A stretch of 64,000 nt of DNA, taken from NCBI GenBank assembly GCA_963718315.1, contig CAVQZC010000013.1, positions 558,001-622,000 on the forward strand. Direction: 5' to 3'. How positions within the stretch are numbered: position 1 is the first letter of the stretch; the number at the start of each line of letters is the position of its first letter. Origin of the DNA: CAVQZC01 sp963718315. Lineage in GTDB: Bacteria; Actinomycetota; Thermoleophilia; Gaiellales; JAICJC01. A program made the translations under genes and the position numbers. The notes beneath the pieces were generated by a model, which worked only from the letters and a program-made list of their open reading frames with translations, was not told the origin of the DNA and did not search any database. Of the stretch, positions 37,482 to 46,491 are shown one piece after another.

Positions 37482-38891
37482 CTAGCGGTACGGGAGCAGG
37501 CAGACCCCGGCGTGGCCGGAGACGCCGGCGCATCCCTGCGTGTTGCCCTTGTTGTCGCTGGAGATCAGAAGCCCCTGCGGGACGATCTCCATGTCGCTGG
37601 CACCCAGGCCGCGGCCGCGCGTGGGGTTGAACACCACGCTGCCGTCGGTCGGCGAGAGGCCGACCATGCCCGGTGCGGGAATCGCGCCCGGCCCCTGGTA
37701 GTCGCAGCCGTTGGGGTTCGACGCCCACCGCTCATGGCCGCCCAGGTAGACCGTGTTGGCATCGGCAGCGACCGAGTAGTAGGAGTCGCAGCCGGTGTAG
37801 TTCACCCATGTGTGCAGCACGTATCCGGGCTTGCCGTTGCCCTGCGGTGCAGGATTGATGGTGGCCGGGAAGGCTGCCGCGGCATCGCACAGGCCGGTGC
37901 GGGGATAGTTCCCGGTCGGCCAGCCGTTCGGGTGGTAGCCGGTGGTGCCGATGTAGACCGTCGAGTCGTCCGGCGACCAGGCCGCGGCCTGGATGTAGAA
38001 CGGCTCGTTGCGCACGCACTGGTACGGGTACCCGGTCGGGTTCTGCTGGCTCAGGAGCCCCATGCTGCCGTCCCACTCGGGCGACGTCCAGCCGGTAACC
38101 GTCGCCGGAGTCGTGGAGAGGTCGAGCATGAAGATCTGCTGCCGGGGCACGCCGCCGACCGAGGTGAAGTCGCCCTCGACCAGGTCGTACCGGCCGGAGT
38201 TGCTGAGCTGCTGGTTGTAGATCCGGGTGGCGTTGTTGTTGGCGTAGCTGTAGTTGCCCGAGATGTTCAGCCGCAGGAACCCGTCGTCCAGGCCCGTCGT
38301 CGGGTCGAGGCTGGTCATGTAGGACGCAGCGGAGCTGCCGTTGATCTGCTTGAAGTAGCCGCCGACCAGGATGTGGCCGCCGACGCCGAGCACCGTCTCG
38401 ACCTTCGCCGCCGCCGTGTGGGCGAACGTGGGCACGACCGCGCCGGTGGTGGTGTCGATCTCGGCGATGTTGTGAACCGCCGTGCCGCCGACCGAGTTGA
38501 AGGCACCACCGATGTAGGCATGGCTGCAGTCGGAGCCGTTGAAGCCGATCGAGTTGACCTCGCCGTTGACGTTCGGATCCCAGGTGGTGACCTGGTAGGG
38601 CGAGGTGGCGTTGAAGCTGAAGATGTTGTTGCGGGTGTAGGTCGTTCCGATCCGCTGGATCGTGGTGAACGATCCCACCGCGTAGATCGTGTTGCCGCAC
38701 TGCACCATCTGGCGCACGACCTGGGTGGTCCCCGTATTGGCGAGTTGCGGCGTGTACGACGCGGGGGGCGCGGAGACCGGGCCGAGCGGCGCGGCACCGA
38801 CCGACGATGTTGCCAGGGTGCCTGCGGCGAGCAGCGCCAGCGTGGCGAGGGATGCCCTCAGGGCCCTACGGCGTGGACGGCTGGATGACAC
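37482..38891 (-). CDS. secreted beta-propeller protein (delta-60-repeat-like)
   Basis: A 469-residue exported protein. A basic start and signal peptide (ALRASLATLALLAAGTLATSSVG) are followed by repeated strand units with the pattern YAVGSFTTI, YIGGAFNSVGG, ILVGGYFKQING and VEGDFTSVGG, typical of delta-60 or similar propeller repeats of extracellular proteins. Several cysteines (VQCGNTIYAV, GSDCSHAY, GCDYQG) may form disulfides. The GTG at 38891 has GGAGG 7 bases upstream; the frame extends further without a better site. The role is probably extracellular adhesion or scaffolding (inference). Confidence 0.7.
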   Translation of the reverse strand: MSSSRPRRRALRASLATLALLAAGTLATSSVGAAPLGPVSAPPASYTPQLANTGTTQVVRQMVQCGNTIYAVGSFTTIQRIGTTYTRNNIFSFNATSPYQVTTWDPNVNGEVNSIGFNGSDCSHAYIGGAFNSVGGTAVHNIAEIDTTTGAVVPTFAHTAAAKVETVLGVGGHILVGGYFKQINGSSAASYMTSLDPTTGLDDGFLRLNISGNYSYANNNATRIYNQQLSNSGRYDLVEGDFTSVGGVPRQQIFMLDLSTTPATVTGWTSPEWDGSMGLLSQQNPTGYPYQCVRNEPFYIQAAAWSPDDSTVYIGTTGYHPNGWPTGNYPRTGLCDAAAAFPATINPAPQGNGKPGYVLHTWVNYTGCDSYYSVAADANTVYLGGHERWASNPNGCDYQGPGAIPAPGMVGLSPTDGSVVFNPTRGRGLGASDMEIVPQGLLISSDNKGNTQGCAGVSGHAGVCLLPYR

Positions 38892-39095
38892 GAAAGTACC
38901 TCCCGGAGAGGAGCTCCGGCGAGCGGACCGATGCGCGACTCGCGGACCCCGGACGACTGTTTCCGACGCTCCAGTATGCAACCGATTTTGTGATTTTGGA
39001 ATATGTTAGGAGCGACCTGCCGCGGCGCAGGCGATCTCTCGCCGGTCTGGCCGGGCTAGACTCGGCCGCTCCGCCCCTCTCCCGGGAGGTCCGCC

Positions 39096-40378
39096 GTGTC
39101 ACTCACCGATCGCACCTTCGACGAGGCGCTCGCCGGCCTCGCCTCGTTCCCCCTGCTGGACGCCCTCTACGGCCGACGCTCGCGGCGGTTCCCGATGGGC
39201 GGCGAGATTCCCGACGGCCCGCTGGCCTACCGCTCGAGCCACGAACACGTGCCGCTGACCGAGCTGGAGACGCTGCTGATCCTGACCGCCATGGGCGGCA
39301 CCACCGGCTGGCACTACGGGATCACGCGCCACGCGCGCTACGCGCCGCACTTCGCCAACTACAACGGCGCCGCCGCCGGGCGCACCATTCCCCTCGGCAG
39401 CCGGCTTCCACACCAGCGAGCTCTTCTTCACCGACGACTCCGGGCTCTACTTCTTCCCGACCCGCGACGCCCGGGCGCTGGTCGACCCGGCGGTCGAGGC
39501 GATCACGCCGGAGCTGATGGTCGAGCGCCACCGCGACCGCATCGTGAAGCTGTCCGACCAGCGGCTGCACCTCCCCCGCCAGGAGCCCTACATGGAGGGC
39601 CACAACACCTGGATCGCCAACGAGCCCGGATCGCTGCTGGTGATCCCGGTCGCCGACATCGCCCAGCACCACATCGCCAACATCTGCTTCTTCACGCAGA
39701 ACGGCTACTGGATGTACGACGACGTCAACGGCCGCCCGATCCCGGGCATCGAGCGGTTCGCCGCTGGTCGACATCGACGAGCCGCTACCGCTGACGTTCG
39801 TCGAGCAGTACTCGCTGACCGAGGCGACCGCCGAGCGTGGCGACGAGCTACAACGGGACGCTGCTGCTGCAGGCGATGGGCCTCGGCGGCTGGATGTTCG
39901 ACGGCATCGAGCACCTGACGATGCTCGGCGCCTCCGGCGAGGACGAGGTGCCCGGGCTCGGCTTCCGCTACGACACGGATCCGCGCTGGGCGATGCCGAA
40001 CCCGACCGGCCGCACGGACGTCGTTCGAGGCGTTCTGCCCGCCGCACTTCGCGACATGGGCGACGGCGGTCGAGGCGCTCGCCGAGCGCAAGTTCGGGCC
40101 GGGCGGCGCCGTACAACCCGCGACACGCCGGGCGCCTGGACAGAGCGACCGCGATCCGCGGCTCGGCCCAGCCGTACACCGAGGAGTTCAAGGCCTGCGT
40201 CACGCTGCAGGCGCAGTACATGTTCGACACCTGGGGCAAGTTCCCCGGCACGGTGCCGAGCGTCTTGGTCATGAACGTGCTGCAGGCCCAGCACATCGAC
40301 ATCGACTTCTACGACCGGTTCTTCAGGCCGGGCGCGGTGCTGGACACGCACCGCCGGCACTTCGAGACCTGGCACTGA
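39096..40378 (+). pseudogene. conserved hypothetical gene, possibly nitroreductase-like, broken by five frame changes
   Basis: Starts GTG with a perfect GGAGG site and encodes MSLTDRTFDEALAGLASFPL, RRSRRFPMGGEIPDG, LLILTAMGGTTGWHYG. Reading then must step +1 at about 39386-39400, 39765, 39840, 40026 and 40100 to keep a consistent protein: GFHTSELFFTDDSGLYFF, PYMEGHNTWIANEPG, DIDEPLPLTFVEQYSL, NGTLLLQAMGLGGWMFDG, FCPPHFATWATAVEALAER, and finally IDIDFYDRFFRPGAVLD to a stop at 40376. Each segment is a coherent piece of one protein of about 425 residues. I think it resembles large nitroreductase-fold proteins, but I am not certain. It is either an inactivated gene or a patch of poor sequence. 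Confidence 0.6.
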
Positions 40379-40386
40379 GGGCTGAC

Positions 40387-41163
40387 GTGGTACGGGAGTT
40401 CGCCGAGTACCCGAACTCGTTCGAGCCTCTCGGTCCGGACGAGCAGCGGGTCGAGACGCCGCGCTACACCCTGCTGATGGGAATCGCTGACACCTGGAAC
40501 ATGGTGCAACGCCAGAACTTCGCCGCCGACGAGGTGGATCAGGTGCTGGCCGAGGTACGCGAGCTGGTCAAGCAGCGTGGGCGGAGGAACGTGCAGTGGG
40601 AGATCGGCAGCGCCGCCAGGCCGCCGGGCCTCGTCGACATGCTGCTGCAGCGCGGTCTGGTGCCGCACGAGCACGACGACTACGCGGTCGCGCTGGTGCT
40701 GCGGTCGGCGCCACCGCCCGGTCCGCCCGAGATGACGGCCCGCGCGGTGTCGTCCCTCGAGGAGTTCACCGCGGGGTGCGCCGTGCAGCACATCGCGTTC
40801 GGGATGACTCCCGAACAGGTGGCCGAGGACGCGAAGCACCTGGCGAGGCGCTGGCGCGACGGCAGCAGGGTCATGCACGCGGTCTGGCTGGACGGCAGGA
40901 TCGTCGCCGCCGGGACGTGCGTGCCCACCGAGCACGGCCTCCACCTGCACGGCGGGGCGACCCACCCCGACGTTCGCGGCCGCGGGGCCTACCGCGCGCT
41001 GCTGGCAGCTCGCTGGGCCGAGGCGGTCACCCGCGGAACGCCGGTGCTGCTCACGCAGGGCGGGTCGCAATCACTGCCGATCCTGGAGAGAGCCGGATTC
41101 GAACGCGTCGGGCACGTCCACATGCTGGTCGACCGATTCGATGCGGACGGCCCGGCCGCCTAG
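40387..41163 (+). CDS. GNAT family N-acetyltransferase
   Basis: A 258-residue protein. The C-terminal GNAT domain (about 130-258) has the acetyl-CoA loop THPDVRGRGAYRALLAARW, the strand-helix TPVLLTQGGSQSLPILERAGFERVG and a closing strand HVHMLVD. The N-terminal 120 residues (YTLLMGIADTWNMVQRQ, WEIGSAARPPGLVDMLL) look like a second, degenerate GNAT-like domain. The acceptor is unknown. The GTG at 40387 follows a GAGG site 8 bases after the previous stop, so it probably shares an operon with the broken gene. Confidence 0.8.
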   Translation: MVREFAEYPNSFEPLGPDEQRVETPRYTLLMGIADTWNMVQRQNFAADEVDQVLAEVRELVKQRGRRNVQWEIGSAARPPGLVDMLLQRGLVPHEHDDYAVALVLRSAPPPGPPEMTARAVSSLEEFTAGCAVQHIAFGMTPEQVAEDAKHLARRWRDGSRVMHAVWLDGRIVAAGTCVPTEHGLHLHGGATHPDVRGRGAYRALLAARWAEAVTRGTPVLLTQGGSQSLPILERAGFERVGHVHMLVDRFDADGPAA

Positions 41164-41206
41164 GGCGAGGAAGCCGGCATCGGTGCTGCTATGTTCGGGC
41201 ACGCCC

Positions 41207-41296
41207 GGCGGGGTGGCGGAGCGGTTGAACGCACCGGTCTTGAAAACCGGCAATGGCCGTCAAGGTCATTCGTGGGTTCGAATCCCACCCCCGCCG
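41207..41296 (+). tRNA. tRNA-Ser (anticodon UGA)
   Basis: A 90-nt tRNA with the long variable arm of serine tRNA. Acceptor GGCGGGG (41207-41213) pairs with CCCCGCC (41289-41295), followed by discriminator G. The anticodon stem CCGGT/ACCGG encloses the loop CTTGAAA with anticodon TGA. The T arm is GTGGG-TTCGAAT-CCCAC. CCA is not encoded. Confidence 0.93.
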
Positions 41297-41598
41297 CTCG
41301 CTCGCTAGCTTCGCCTCGATCGTGTCGCATCGAGTGCCTCCGAGCGCCGTCGTGCAGCTGGGCGAGTTCAGTCCGTGCCCGAATCCGGGCGGAGGCCGGT
41401 CCGGGGCTGGCGCCACCGACTCGAGCCGCTGATGGTTTCAGGAATGAGGCACTCCGTTGCCGACTCAGGGCTAAGACACCAGCGCGTGTCCTTGGGCGGT
41501 GCCAGTTGAGACGCCGCTGGGCTGTCGTTTCGAGCGCTGTTCCGACCATCATGTGGAGTTCTCATGCTTCGCTCATGGCTATGGCGTAGGCTCGAGCG
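41297..41598 (+). other. 302-bp gene-free stretch after tRNA-Ser
   Basis: No credible coding frame, hairpin or promoter is seen here. The right part (41510-41590) is less GC-rich than the neighbouring genes. It does not contain a second copy of the tRNA 3' end, so it is not a simple integration scar. Confidence 0.4.
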
Positions 41599-42786
41599 AT
41601 GGGATCCTCCGACGGCGACCCCACCGGAGGCGCCTTGCCACAGAACCGACGCAGACGACGAACCGCACTGTTCGGAGGGCTGGCCATCTTCGCGCTGCTG
41701 GCGCCGGCGCTCTACTCGTACACGACCACGATGATGCAGCCGTCGAGCCTTCCGCTGTGGCCGCGGACCGTTGAGTGGATTCGAGCGAACCACGGAAACT
41801 GGCTCGTCGACGAGACGGAGCATTACTACTACAGCTGGACTGCCCCGGCGCCGGGCGGCCCACAGCTCACCAGCCTGCCGCAGGTCGGTCTGGGTCCGGC
41901 GCTCAAGGAGCATGCAGCACCGGCCCATGACTCTGCCGCGCCGGCCCCGCCGCCGATCAAACCGGTGCTGGCGCCGCCGCTGGCCGGGGAGGGTGTATGG
42001 CATGGCACCGGCCCGCCGGTGGCAGGGCGCCCGCCGGTGCTGGTGACGACGTTCCGGCCGGACGCCGATTATCCACGGATCGTCGCGTATGTCGCCTGGT
42101 TCGATCACACGCGGACATCTCCGGCGTGGTACCCGGGCCGGTACGAGCCGCCGACCGCTCCCGTGCGAGGCCCGATGTCGATCCCGCCCGACCAGCGCTG
42201 GCGACTTCTCGCAACATTCAACGGCGGGTTCATCTACAGCGACGGCAACAACGGATCCTCCATCGGGGGCAGGCAGTACGAGCCGCTGAAGGCAGGACTC
42301 GCAACCCTCATCGGGTACCGCAACGGCCGTGTGGACGTGAAGTCGTGGACCGGCGGAGCGACCGCGGGGCCTCAGATCGCTTTCGCCCGCCAGAGCCTGC
42401 CGCTGATCATCGACCACGGGCGTCTCAACCCTGCGCTGAACGACAGCTCGCAGTGGGGCTACACGCTCGGAAACGCCGTCCGCGTCTGGCGGACGGGCGC
42501 GGGTATCGACCGGCACGGCAACCTCATCTACGCAGCGGCAGACTGGCAGACGGTGACCACGCTGGCGAGGATCTTGCAGCGGGCGGGTGCGGTGCGGGCG
42601 ATGCAGCTGGACATCAATCCGGAGTGGCCGACGCTGATCACCTACACCCATGGCGGCGGGCTGAATGCAACCCGGGTCGTCCCCAACTACCAGCAGCCGC
42701 CAACCCGATACCTCGTCCCGGACGATCGCGACTTCTTCGCCATCTACCGGCGCCTGCCGGGGCCGGTCTCTGTCCCGTTCCGCTAA
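41599..42786 (+). CDS. phosphodiester glycosidase-like (NAGPA/DUF2233-type) exported protein
   Basis: A 395-residue protein with one N-terminal membrane helix (about 20-42, RTALFGGLAIFALLAPALYSY) after a basic stretch, so it is probably a membrane-anchored extracytoplasmic enzyme. From about residue 190 the family pattern appears: WRLLATFNGGFIYSDGNNGSS, GLATLIGYRNGRVDVKSW, FARQSLPLIIDHG, AADWQTVTTLARILQRAGAVRAMQLDIN. Such domains hydrolyse glycosyl phosphodiester bonds; the target may be an envelope glycopolymer. The proline-rich region about 95-140 is a linker. It precedes a flippase-like gene by 114 bases. Confidence 0.72.
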   Translation: MGSSDGDPTGGALPQNRRRRRTALFGGLAIFALLAPALYSYTTTMMQPSSLPLWPRTVEWIRANHGNWLVDETEHYYYSWTAPAPGGPQLTSLPQVGLGPALKEHAAPAHDSAAPAPPPIKPVLAPPLAGEGVWHGTGPPVAGRPPVLVTTFRPDADYPRIVAYVAWFDHTRTSPAWYPGRYEPPTAPVRGPMSIPPDQRWRLLATFNGGFIYSDGNNGSSIGGRQYEPLKAGLATLIGYRNGRVDVKSWTGGATAGPQIAFARQSLPLIIDHGRLNPALNDSSQWGYTLGNAVRVWRTGAGIDRHGNLIYAAADWQTVTTLARILQRAGAVRAMQLDINPEWPTLITYTHGGGLNATRVVPNYQQPPTRYLVPDDRDFFAIYRRLPGPVSVPFR

Positions 42787-42900
42787 GGGCGCTCTGGACC
42801 GTCCGGTGTTCCCAGCCGCGCAGCGTACGTTGTTTTCCGCGCCCGGGTACCGCGAATTCCCGGATGCGCCGGAGCTGCACGCGATGCACGATGCAGGCAG

Positions 42901-43854
42901 ATGATGAGTTCGCTGTCCCAGCTGGGCCAGGCGGTATCCGCGTATGTCGACCGGTTCGGCGATGTGCGTCTCCTGCCACTTTCATTGGCCTTGCTCCTGC
43001 ACCTCTCGAGCCTGCTCGTCCGATCCGGCGTTTGGTGCGGCATCCTGCGTGCCGCCTTCCCCGAGCGCCGGGTCAAGTTCGGTGCGACGGCGTGGTCGTA
43101 CCTGGCCGGAGTGGGCGCCAACGCTGTTGCGCCGTTCCGGGGCGGCGACGTGGTTCGAATCGTTGCCGTCCGCCGGCACATCCCGGGTGCCTCCGTCGCC
43201 ACGATCGTGTCAACGCTGGTTGCCGAGACCGTGTTCGGGGTGGTGGTGGTCGGCGCGATGGTGGCCGCTACGGTCGGCCTCGGCTGGGCGCCGCCGCTGG
43301 TGCATCTACCGGACGCCAAGGCGTTCGAGTTCTCCTTCTACGCCCGCCACTGGGAGCTGGTGGCGCTCGCCCTGGCAGGGCTGGGGCTCGCGGGGATGGT
43401 TTCGGCGGAGTGGGCGGCACACCACCTGCTCGGCTTCTGGAGGCATGTCACCCAGGGCTTTCGCATCCTACGCTCGCCCAGCCGCTTTGCCCGGGTGGTC
43501 GCGGCGCCGCAGCTGCTGGACTGGGCGCTGCGGGTGGGCACCGCCTACGCGCTGCTCGCCGCGTTCGGGATACCCGCCGCGGTCCGCTACGCGCTGGTGG
43601 TGGTGGTGATCGACTCGGTCTCCACGGCATTGCCCTTCACTCCCGGCGGCGTCGGCGCACAACAGGGGCTCCTGGTGTTCGCGCTGGGCGGGGCGGCCAC
43701 CTCCGGCCAGGTGCTGGCGTTCTCGATCGGCGCCCAGGCGGTGATCGTGGCGTTCAACATCGTGCTCGGGCTGATCGCCCTGGTCGTGATCTTCGGCCAT
43801 GTCAAGCTGGGTGCGGTGAGGCGCGAGGCGGACTCGTGGCCCGAACCGACGTGA
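42901..43854 (+). CDS. flippase-like integral membrane protein (LPG synthase TM domain family)
   Basis: A 317-residue protein with seven or eight membrane helices of the AglD/YbhN (UPF0104) family, related to the membrane half of MprF. Family patterns are WSYLAGVGANAVAPFRGGDVVRI (the PFRGGD loop) and STALPFTPGGVGAQQGLLVFAL. Members take part in lipid or polyprenyl-linked sugar transport. There is no cytosolic synthase domain. It starts with two consecutive ATGs (42901 and 42904). A paralogue is encoded at 50439. Confidence 0.82.
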   Translation: MMSSLSQLGQAVSAYVDRFGDVRLLPLSLALLLHLSSLLVRSGVWCGILRAAFPERRVKFGATAWSYLAGVGANAVAPFRGGDVVRIVAVRRHIPGASVATIVSTLVAETVFGVVVVGAMVAATVGLGWAPPLVHLPDAKAFEFSFYARHWELVALALAGLGLAGMVSAEWAAHHLLGFWRHVTQGFRILRSPSRFARVVAAPQLLDWALRVGTAYALLAAFGIPAAVRYALVVVVIDSVSTALPFTPGGVGAQQGLLVFALGGAATSGQVLAFSIGAQAVIVAFNIVLGLIALVVIFGHVKLGAVRREADSWPEPT

Positions 43855-43971
43855 CCCGGCCCGCTCTGCCGGCCGAGCGCGGTGGGCACGGAAGTACCTG
43901 CCGCCGGGCGACACCAACCCGGTTGCAATCATTCTCCGAAACCTCTCACGAAATGTGCCGACGATGGTTCC

Positions 43972-44604
43972 GTGGCACTGTTGCGCAGGTTCACAAAGAC
44001 CGAGCGGGCAGCGCACTGGCTGGTTGCGCTTACGTTTGGGGTGATGCTGTTCTCGGGCGGCCAGGTGCCGCACCGCTGGAGGTGGACGACTCCCGCCCTG
44101 GACGTCCATGTGGGCGCCGCGGTGGTTCTGGTCGGTGGCCTTCTGGGTCTGCTGCTGTTCGGTAACGGCCGCGCGCTCAGCCGGACGGCCCGCGAGCTGC
44201 GCAGGCTCGAGGCGGACGACCGGGCCTGGCTCGACCCCGCACGAATCCTCGCCGGGCGGCCGGCACCGCCGGTGAGAAGGTTCAACGGCGGGCAGAAGAT
44301 GAATGCCCGGCTCGCCCTGGCCGGCCTGGTCGGGCTCTACGCGACCGGCGTCTACCTGCTGACGATCGGGCACTCGGCCTTCGGGCACCTCCACGGACCG
44401 TTCGCGTTTCTGACGACGGCTCTGATCGCCGCACACATCTTCATGGCGGTCGTGAACCCCTCCACCCGACACGCGCTGCGCGGCATGACACTGGGCACCG
44501 TCGACCGCGATTGGGCTGCGCACCACTTCCCGCTGTGGGTCGACGAACTGGACAGGGAGGGGAAGCCCGACGCGCCGAGCCGCGGCCCGGGTGTCACCCG
44601 ATGA
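43972..44604 (+). CDS. cytochrome b561 / formate dehydrogenase gamma-like membrane protein
   Basis: A 210-residue di-heme membrane protein. Histidines are placed as in the FdnI/b561 family: TERAAHWLVAL in helix 1, DVHVGAAVVL in helix 2, FGHLHGPFAF before the last helix, and ALIAAHIFMAV in it. There are four hydrophobic helices (about 10-28, 40-58, 108-125 and 140-160). It would pass electrons between a dehydrogenase and quinone; no catalytic partner is adjacent. GTG 43972 is the likely start. Its stop overlaps the methyltransferase start by ATGA. Confidence 0.72.
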   Translation: MALLRRFTKTERAAHWLVALTFGVMLFSGGQVPHRWRWTTPALDVHVGAAVVLVGGLLGLLLFGNGRALSRTARELRRLEADDRAWLDPARILAGRPAPPVRRFNGGQKMNARLALAGLVGLYATGVYLLTIGHSAFGHLHGPFAFLTTALIAAHIFMAVVNPSTRHALRGMTLGTVDRDWAAHHFPLWVDELDREGKPDAPSRGPGVTR

Positions 44605-45344
44605 CGCCAGAGCCACATGCAACGGTCCGCACCGGAGAGATGTTCGGGCCGGAGACCGCTGTCGAGTGGGACGCGAAGGCCGAGACCTGGGATCGCGTGT
44701 CTTCCACCCCGGCGTTCGGGAGGTTCCGCGATCTGCTGCTGGCCGGCGATCCTCCTCCCACGGGCGGCACCCTGCTTGATCTCGGCTGTGGCACGGGACT
44801 CGTCGCTCTCAACGCGGTTGGCACGTGGCAGCATGTGATAGGGCTGGACGCGTCCGGTGAGATGCTTGGCCGGCTTGCCGCGCGAGCCGACCGCGATGGG
44901 CTGGCGGTGCCGGACCTCGTGCAGGGCGACATGCGGCGGATTCCGCTTCCCGACGCGTCGGTTGATCTCATCGTCTCGTGCTACGCCTTTCACCACCTCA
45001 CGGACGATGGCAAGGAGCTGACCGCCGCGGAGGCGATGCGAGTTCTCAGGCCGGGCGGTCGGCTGGCGGTAGTGGACATGATGTTCCGGCTCGGGGTCGG
45101 CGCGCGTGACCGCCGGATCATCGCGGCGAAGGTCGCTGCGATTCTGCGCACCGGCCCGGCAGGCGTGGTCAGGCTTGCCCGCAACGCCGGTCGCGTCGCC
45201 GCCGGCCGGTGGGAGCAGCCGGCCGACCTGGACTGGTGGGAGACGATGCTGGTGCGCCGCGGCTTTGTTGAGGTCGAAGTGCGAGCGCTGGAACAGGAGG
45301 CGGGCTTCGCAGCAGGCCGCCGGCCACTCGGCGCAGACCGGTGA
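44601..45344 (+). CDS. class I SAM-dependent methyltransferase
   Basis: A 247-residue methyltransferase. Motif I is LLDLGCGTGLVAL (about residues 58-70), followed by VIGLDASGEML, the motif PDLVQGDMRRIPLPDASVDLIVSCYAFHHL and the AMRVLRPGGRLAVVDMM strand. The C-terminal WWETMLVRRGFVEVEV resembles UbiE-like enzymes acting on small molecules. The start overlaps the cytochrome b stop and the stop overlaps the next start, giving a coupled three-gene operon. The substrate may be a quinone (inference from the neighbour). Confidence 0.85.
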   Translation: MTPEPHATVRTGEMFGPETAVEWDAKAETWDRVSSTPAFGRFRDLLLAGDPPPTGGTLLDLGCGTGLVALNAVGTWQHVIGLDASGEMLGRLAARADRDGLAVPDLVQGDMRRIPLPDASVDLIVSCYAFHHLTDDGKELTAAEAMRVLRPGGRLAVVDMMFRLGVGARDRRIIAAKVAAILRTGPAGVVRLARNAGRVAAGRWEQPADLDWWETMLVRRGFVEVEVRALEQEAGFAAGRRPLGADR

Positions 45345-46267
45345 GCCTGCGCGAACTCGCAGTCCTGGTTGCCGTGCTCGCACTGCCGGCGGGGTGTGTT
45401 GGATCAGCCGTGTCACCGAGCGCCGTCTCCCAGCGCCCGGTGGCGTCTCCCCCGGGCCCGCTGGCCGTCCGGCTGGGGGCCTCGACAGTTCACATCGCCG
45501 CCGTGCGTCGCCGCGCATGGTCGACGATGTCGCCTGCGCGGCTGGCGTCTGTTCTGGCGCACTGGGCGACTCGCGAGGCGTCGGGCGAGTCGGGCCCGGG
45601 CTGGCGGGCGACCGTCCGTTGGGACACCCATGCCCAGGTCACGCTCGCCCGGGCAGTCCGCTCCCGCGCGGGTTCGGTGCGGATTCCGGTGAGCGTCGTG
45701 TCGGCGCACATCGACCGGCCGCTGATCCGTCAGGCCCTCCGCAACAACTGCGAGACCGCGGCCCTAGCGATGATGCTGGGAGGCCGAGTCGGGCAGCTGC
45801 AGCTGCAACGCGAGCTGCCGCTCGCTCGCCCCCTCGACCCGATCATGACGGCGACGGGCACGGTGTGGGGCGATCCCGAGCAAGGATTCGTGGGCCACGT
45901 CGAAGGTGGCGGCTACGGCGTCTACGACCGGCCACTGCTGGCCCTCGCCCGCCGTTACCAGCCAACCGCCGAGAACCTCACCGGGACATCGCTGGCGACG
46001 CTGCGGACAGCGTTAGCCGGTGGACGGCCCGTGGTGGCGTGGATCCAGTTCGGGCCGAGCAGCCCACGGGCGTGGAGGACACCCGCCGGCCGCCCGGTGG
46101 CGGCCAACTTCGCAGAGCACGCGATCCTCCTGGTGGGCTTCGACGGCGAGAGGTTCGAATATCACAACCCCTGGGAGGGCACCGACGAGTGGATCTCGTG
46201 GTGGGACCTCCGCAGCATCTGGCACACCCTCGGCGACCGCGCCATCGCCGGCGCCAGCGTAGTCTAA
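45341..46267 (+). CDS. lipoprotein C39-like cysteine peptidase
   Basis: A 308-residue lipoprotein: signal peptide with lipobox ALPAGC and lipidated Cys19. The C-terminal half carries the C39-like/papain-fold pattern: catalytic candidates Cys137 in NNCETAALAMML, His260 in EHAILLVGFDG and Asn276 in HNPWEG. Residues 20-120 form a less clear N-terminal domain. It is coupled to the methyltransferase by GTGA. It probably cleaves a peptide at the outer face of the membrane; the substrate is unknown. Confidence 0.78.
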   Translation: MSLRELAVLVAVLALPAGCVGSAVSPSAVSQRPVASPPGPLAVRLGASTVHIAAVRRRAWSTMSPARLASVLAHWATREASGESGPGWRATVRWDTHAQVTLARAVRSRAGSVRIPVSVVSAHIDRPLIRQALRNNCETAALAMMLGGRVGQLQLQRELPLARPLDPIMTATGTVWGDPEQGFVGHVEGGGYGVYDRPLLALARRYQPTAENLTGTSLATLRTALAGGRPVVAWIQFGPSSPRAWRTPAGRPVAANFAEHAILLVGFDGERFEYHNPWEGTDEWISWWDLRSIWHTLGDRAIAGASVV

Positions 46268-46491
46268 GTCCGATGCGGAATACCCCCGCGTACGTGTGGT
46301 GCTGGGCCGCCACGTCTCCCAGGGCAACGCGTGGTTGGCCCGGTCTCCGACTGGTGCCGGCGGGCTTCCCGTGAGATCGCCCCATGGAGCACCGAGGCCG
46401 GGTCACACGTCGGAACGCCGTTCGCGCCGTCCGTAAGGACTCGTGGGCCACGCCACCCCGATCTTGGGGCTCTGCTTCTTGACAGGCGAGG

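Noticed and set aside
41207..41598. Integration site at the tRNA-Ser 3' end
   Set aside because: No direct repeat of the tRNA end and no integrase gene are visible in the window.
41997..44165. Open frame of over 700 codons across two genes
   Set aside because: It is out of frame with the glycosidase and flippase-like genes, and its translation is arginine- and proline-rich shadow sequence.
46470..46490. TTGACA-like -35 sequence
   Set aside because: Lies at the 3' end of a minus-strand gene with no suitable -10 or following gene.
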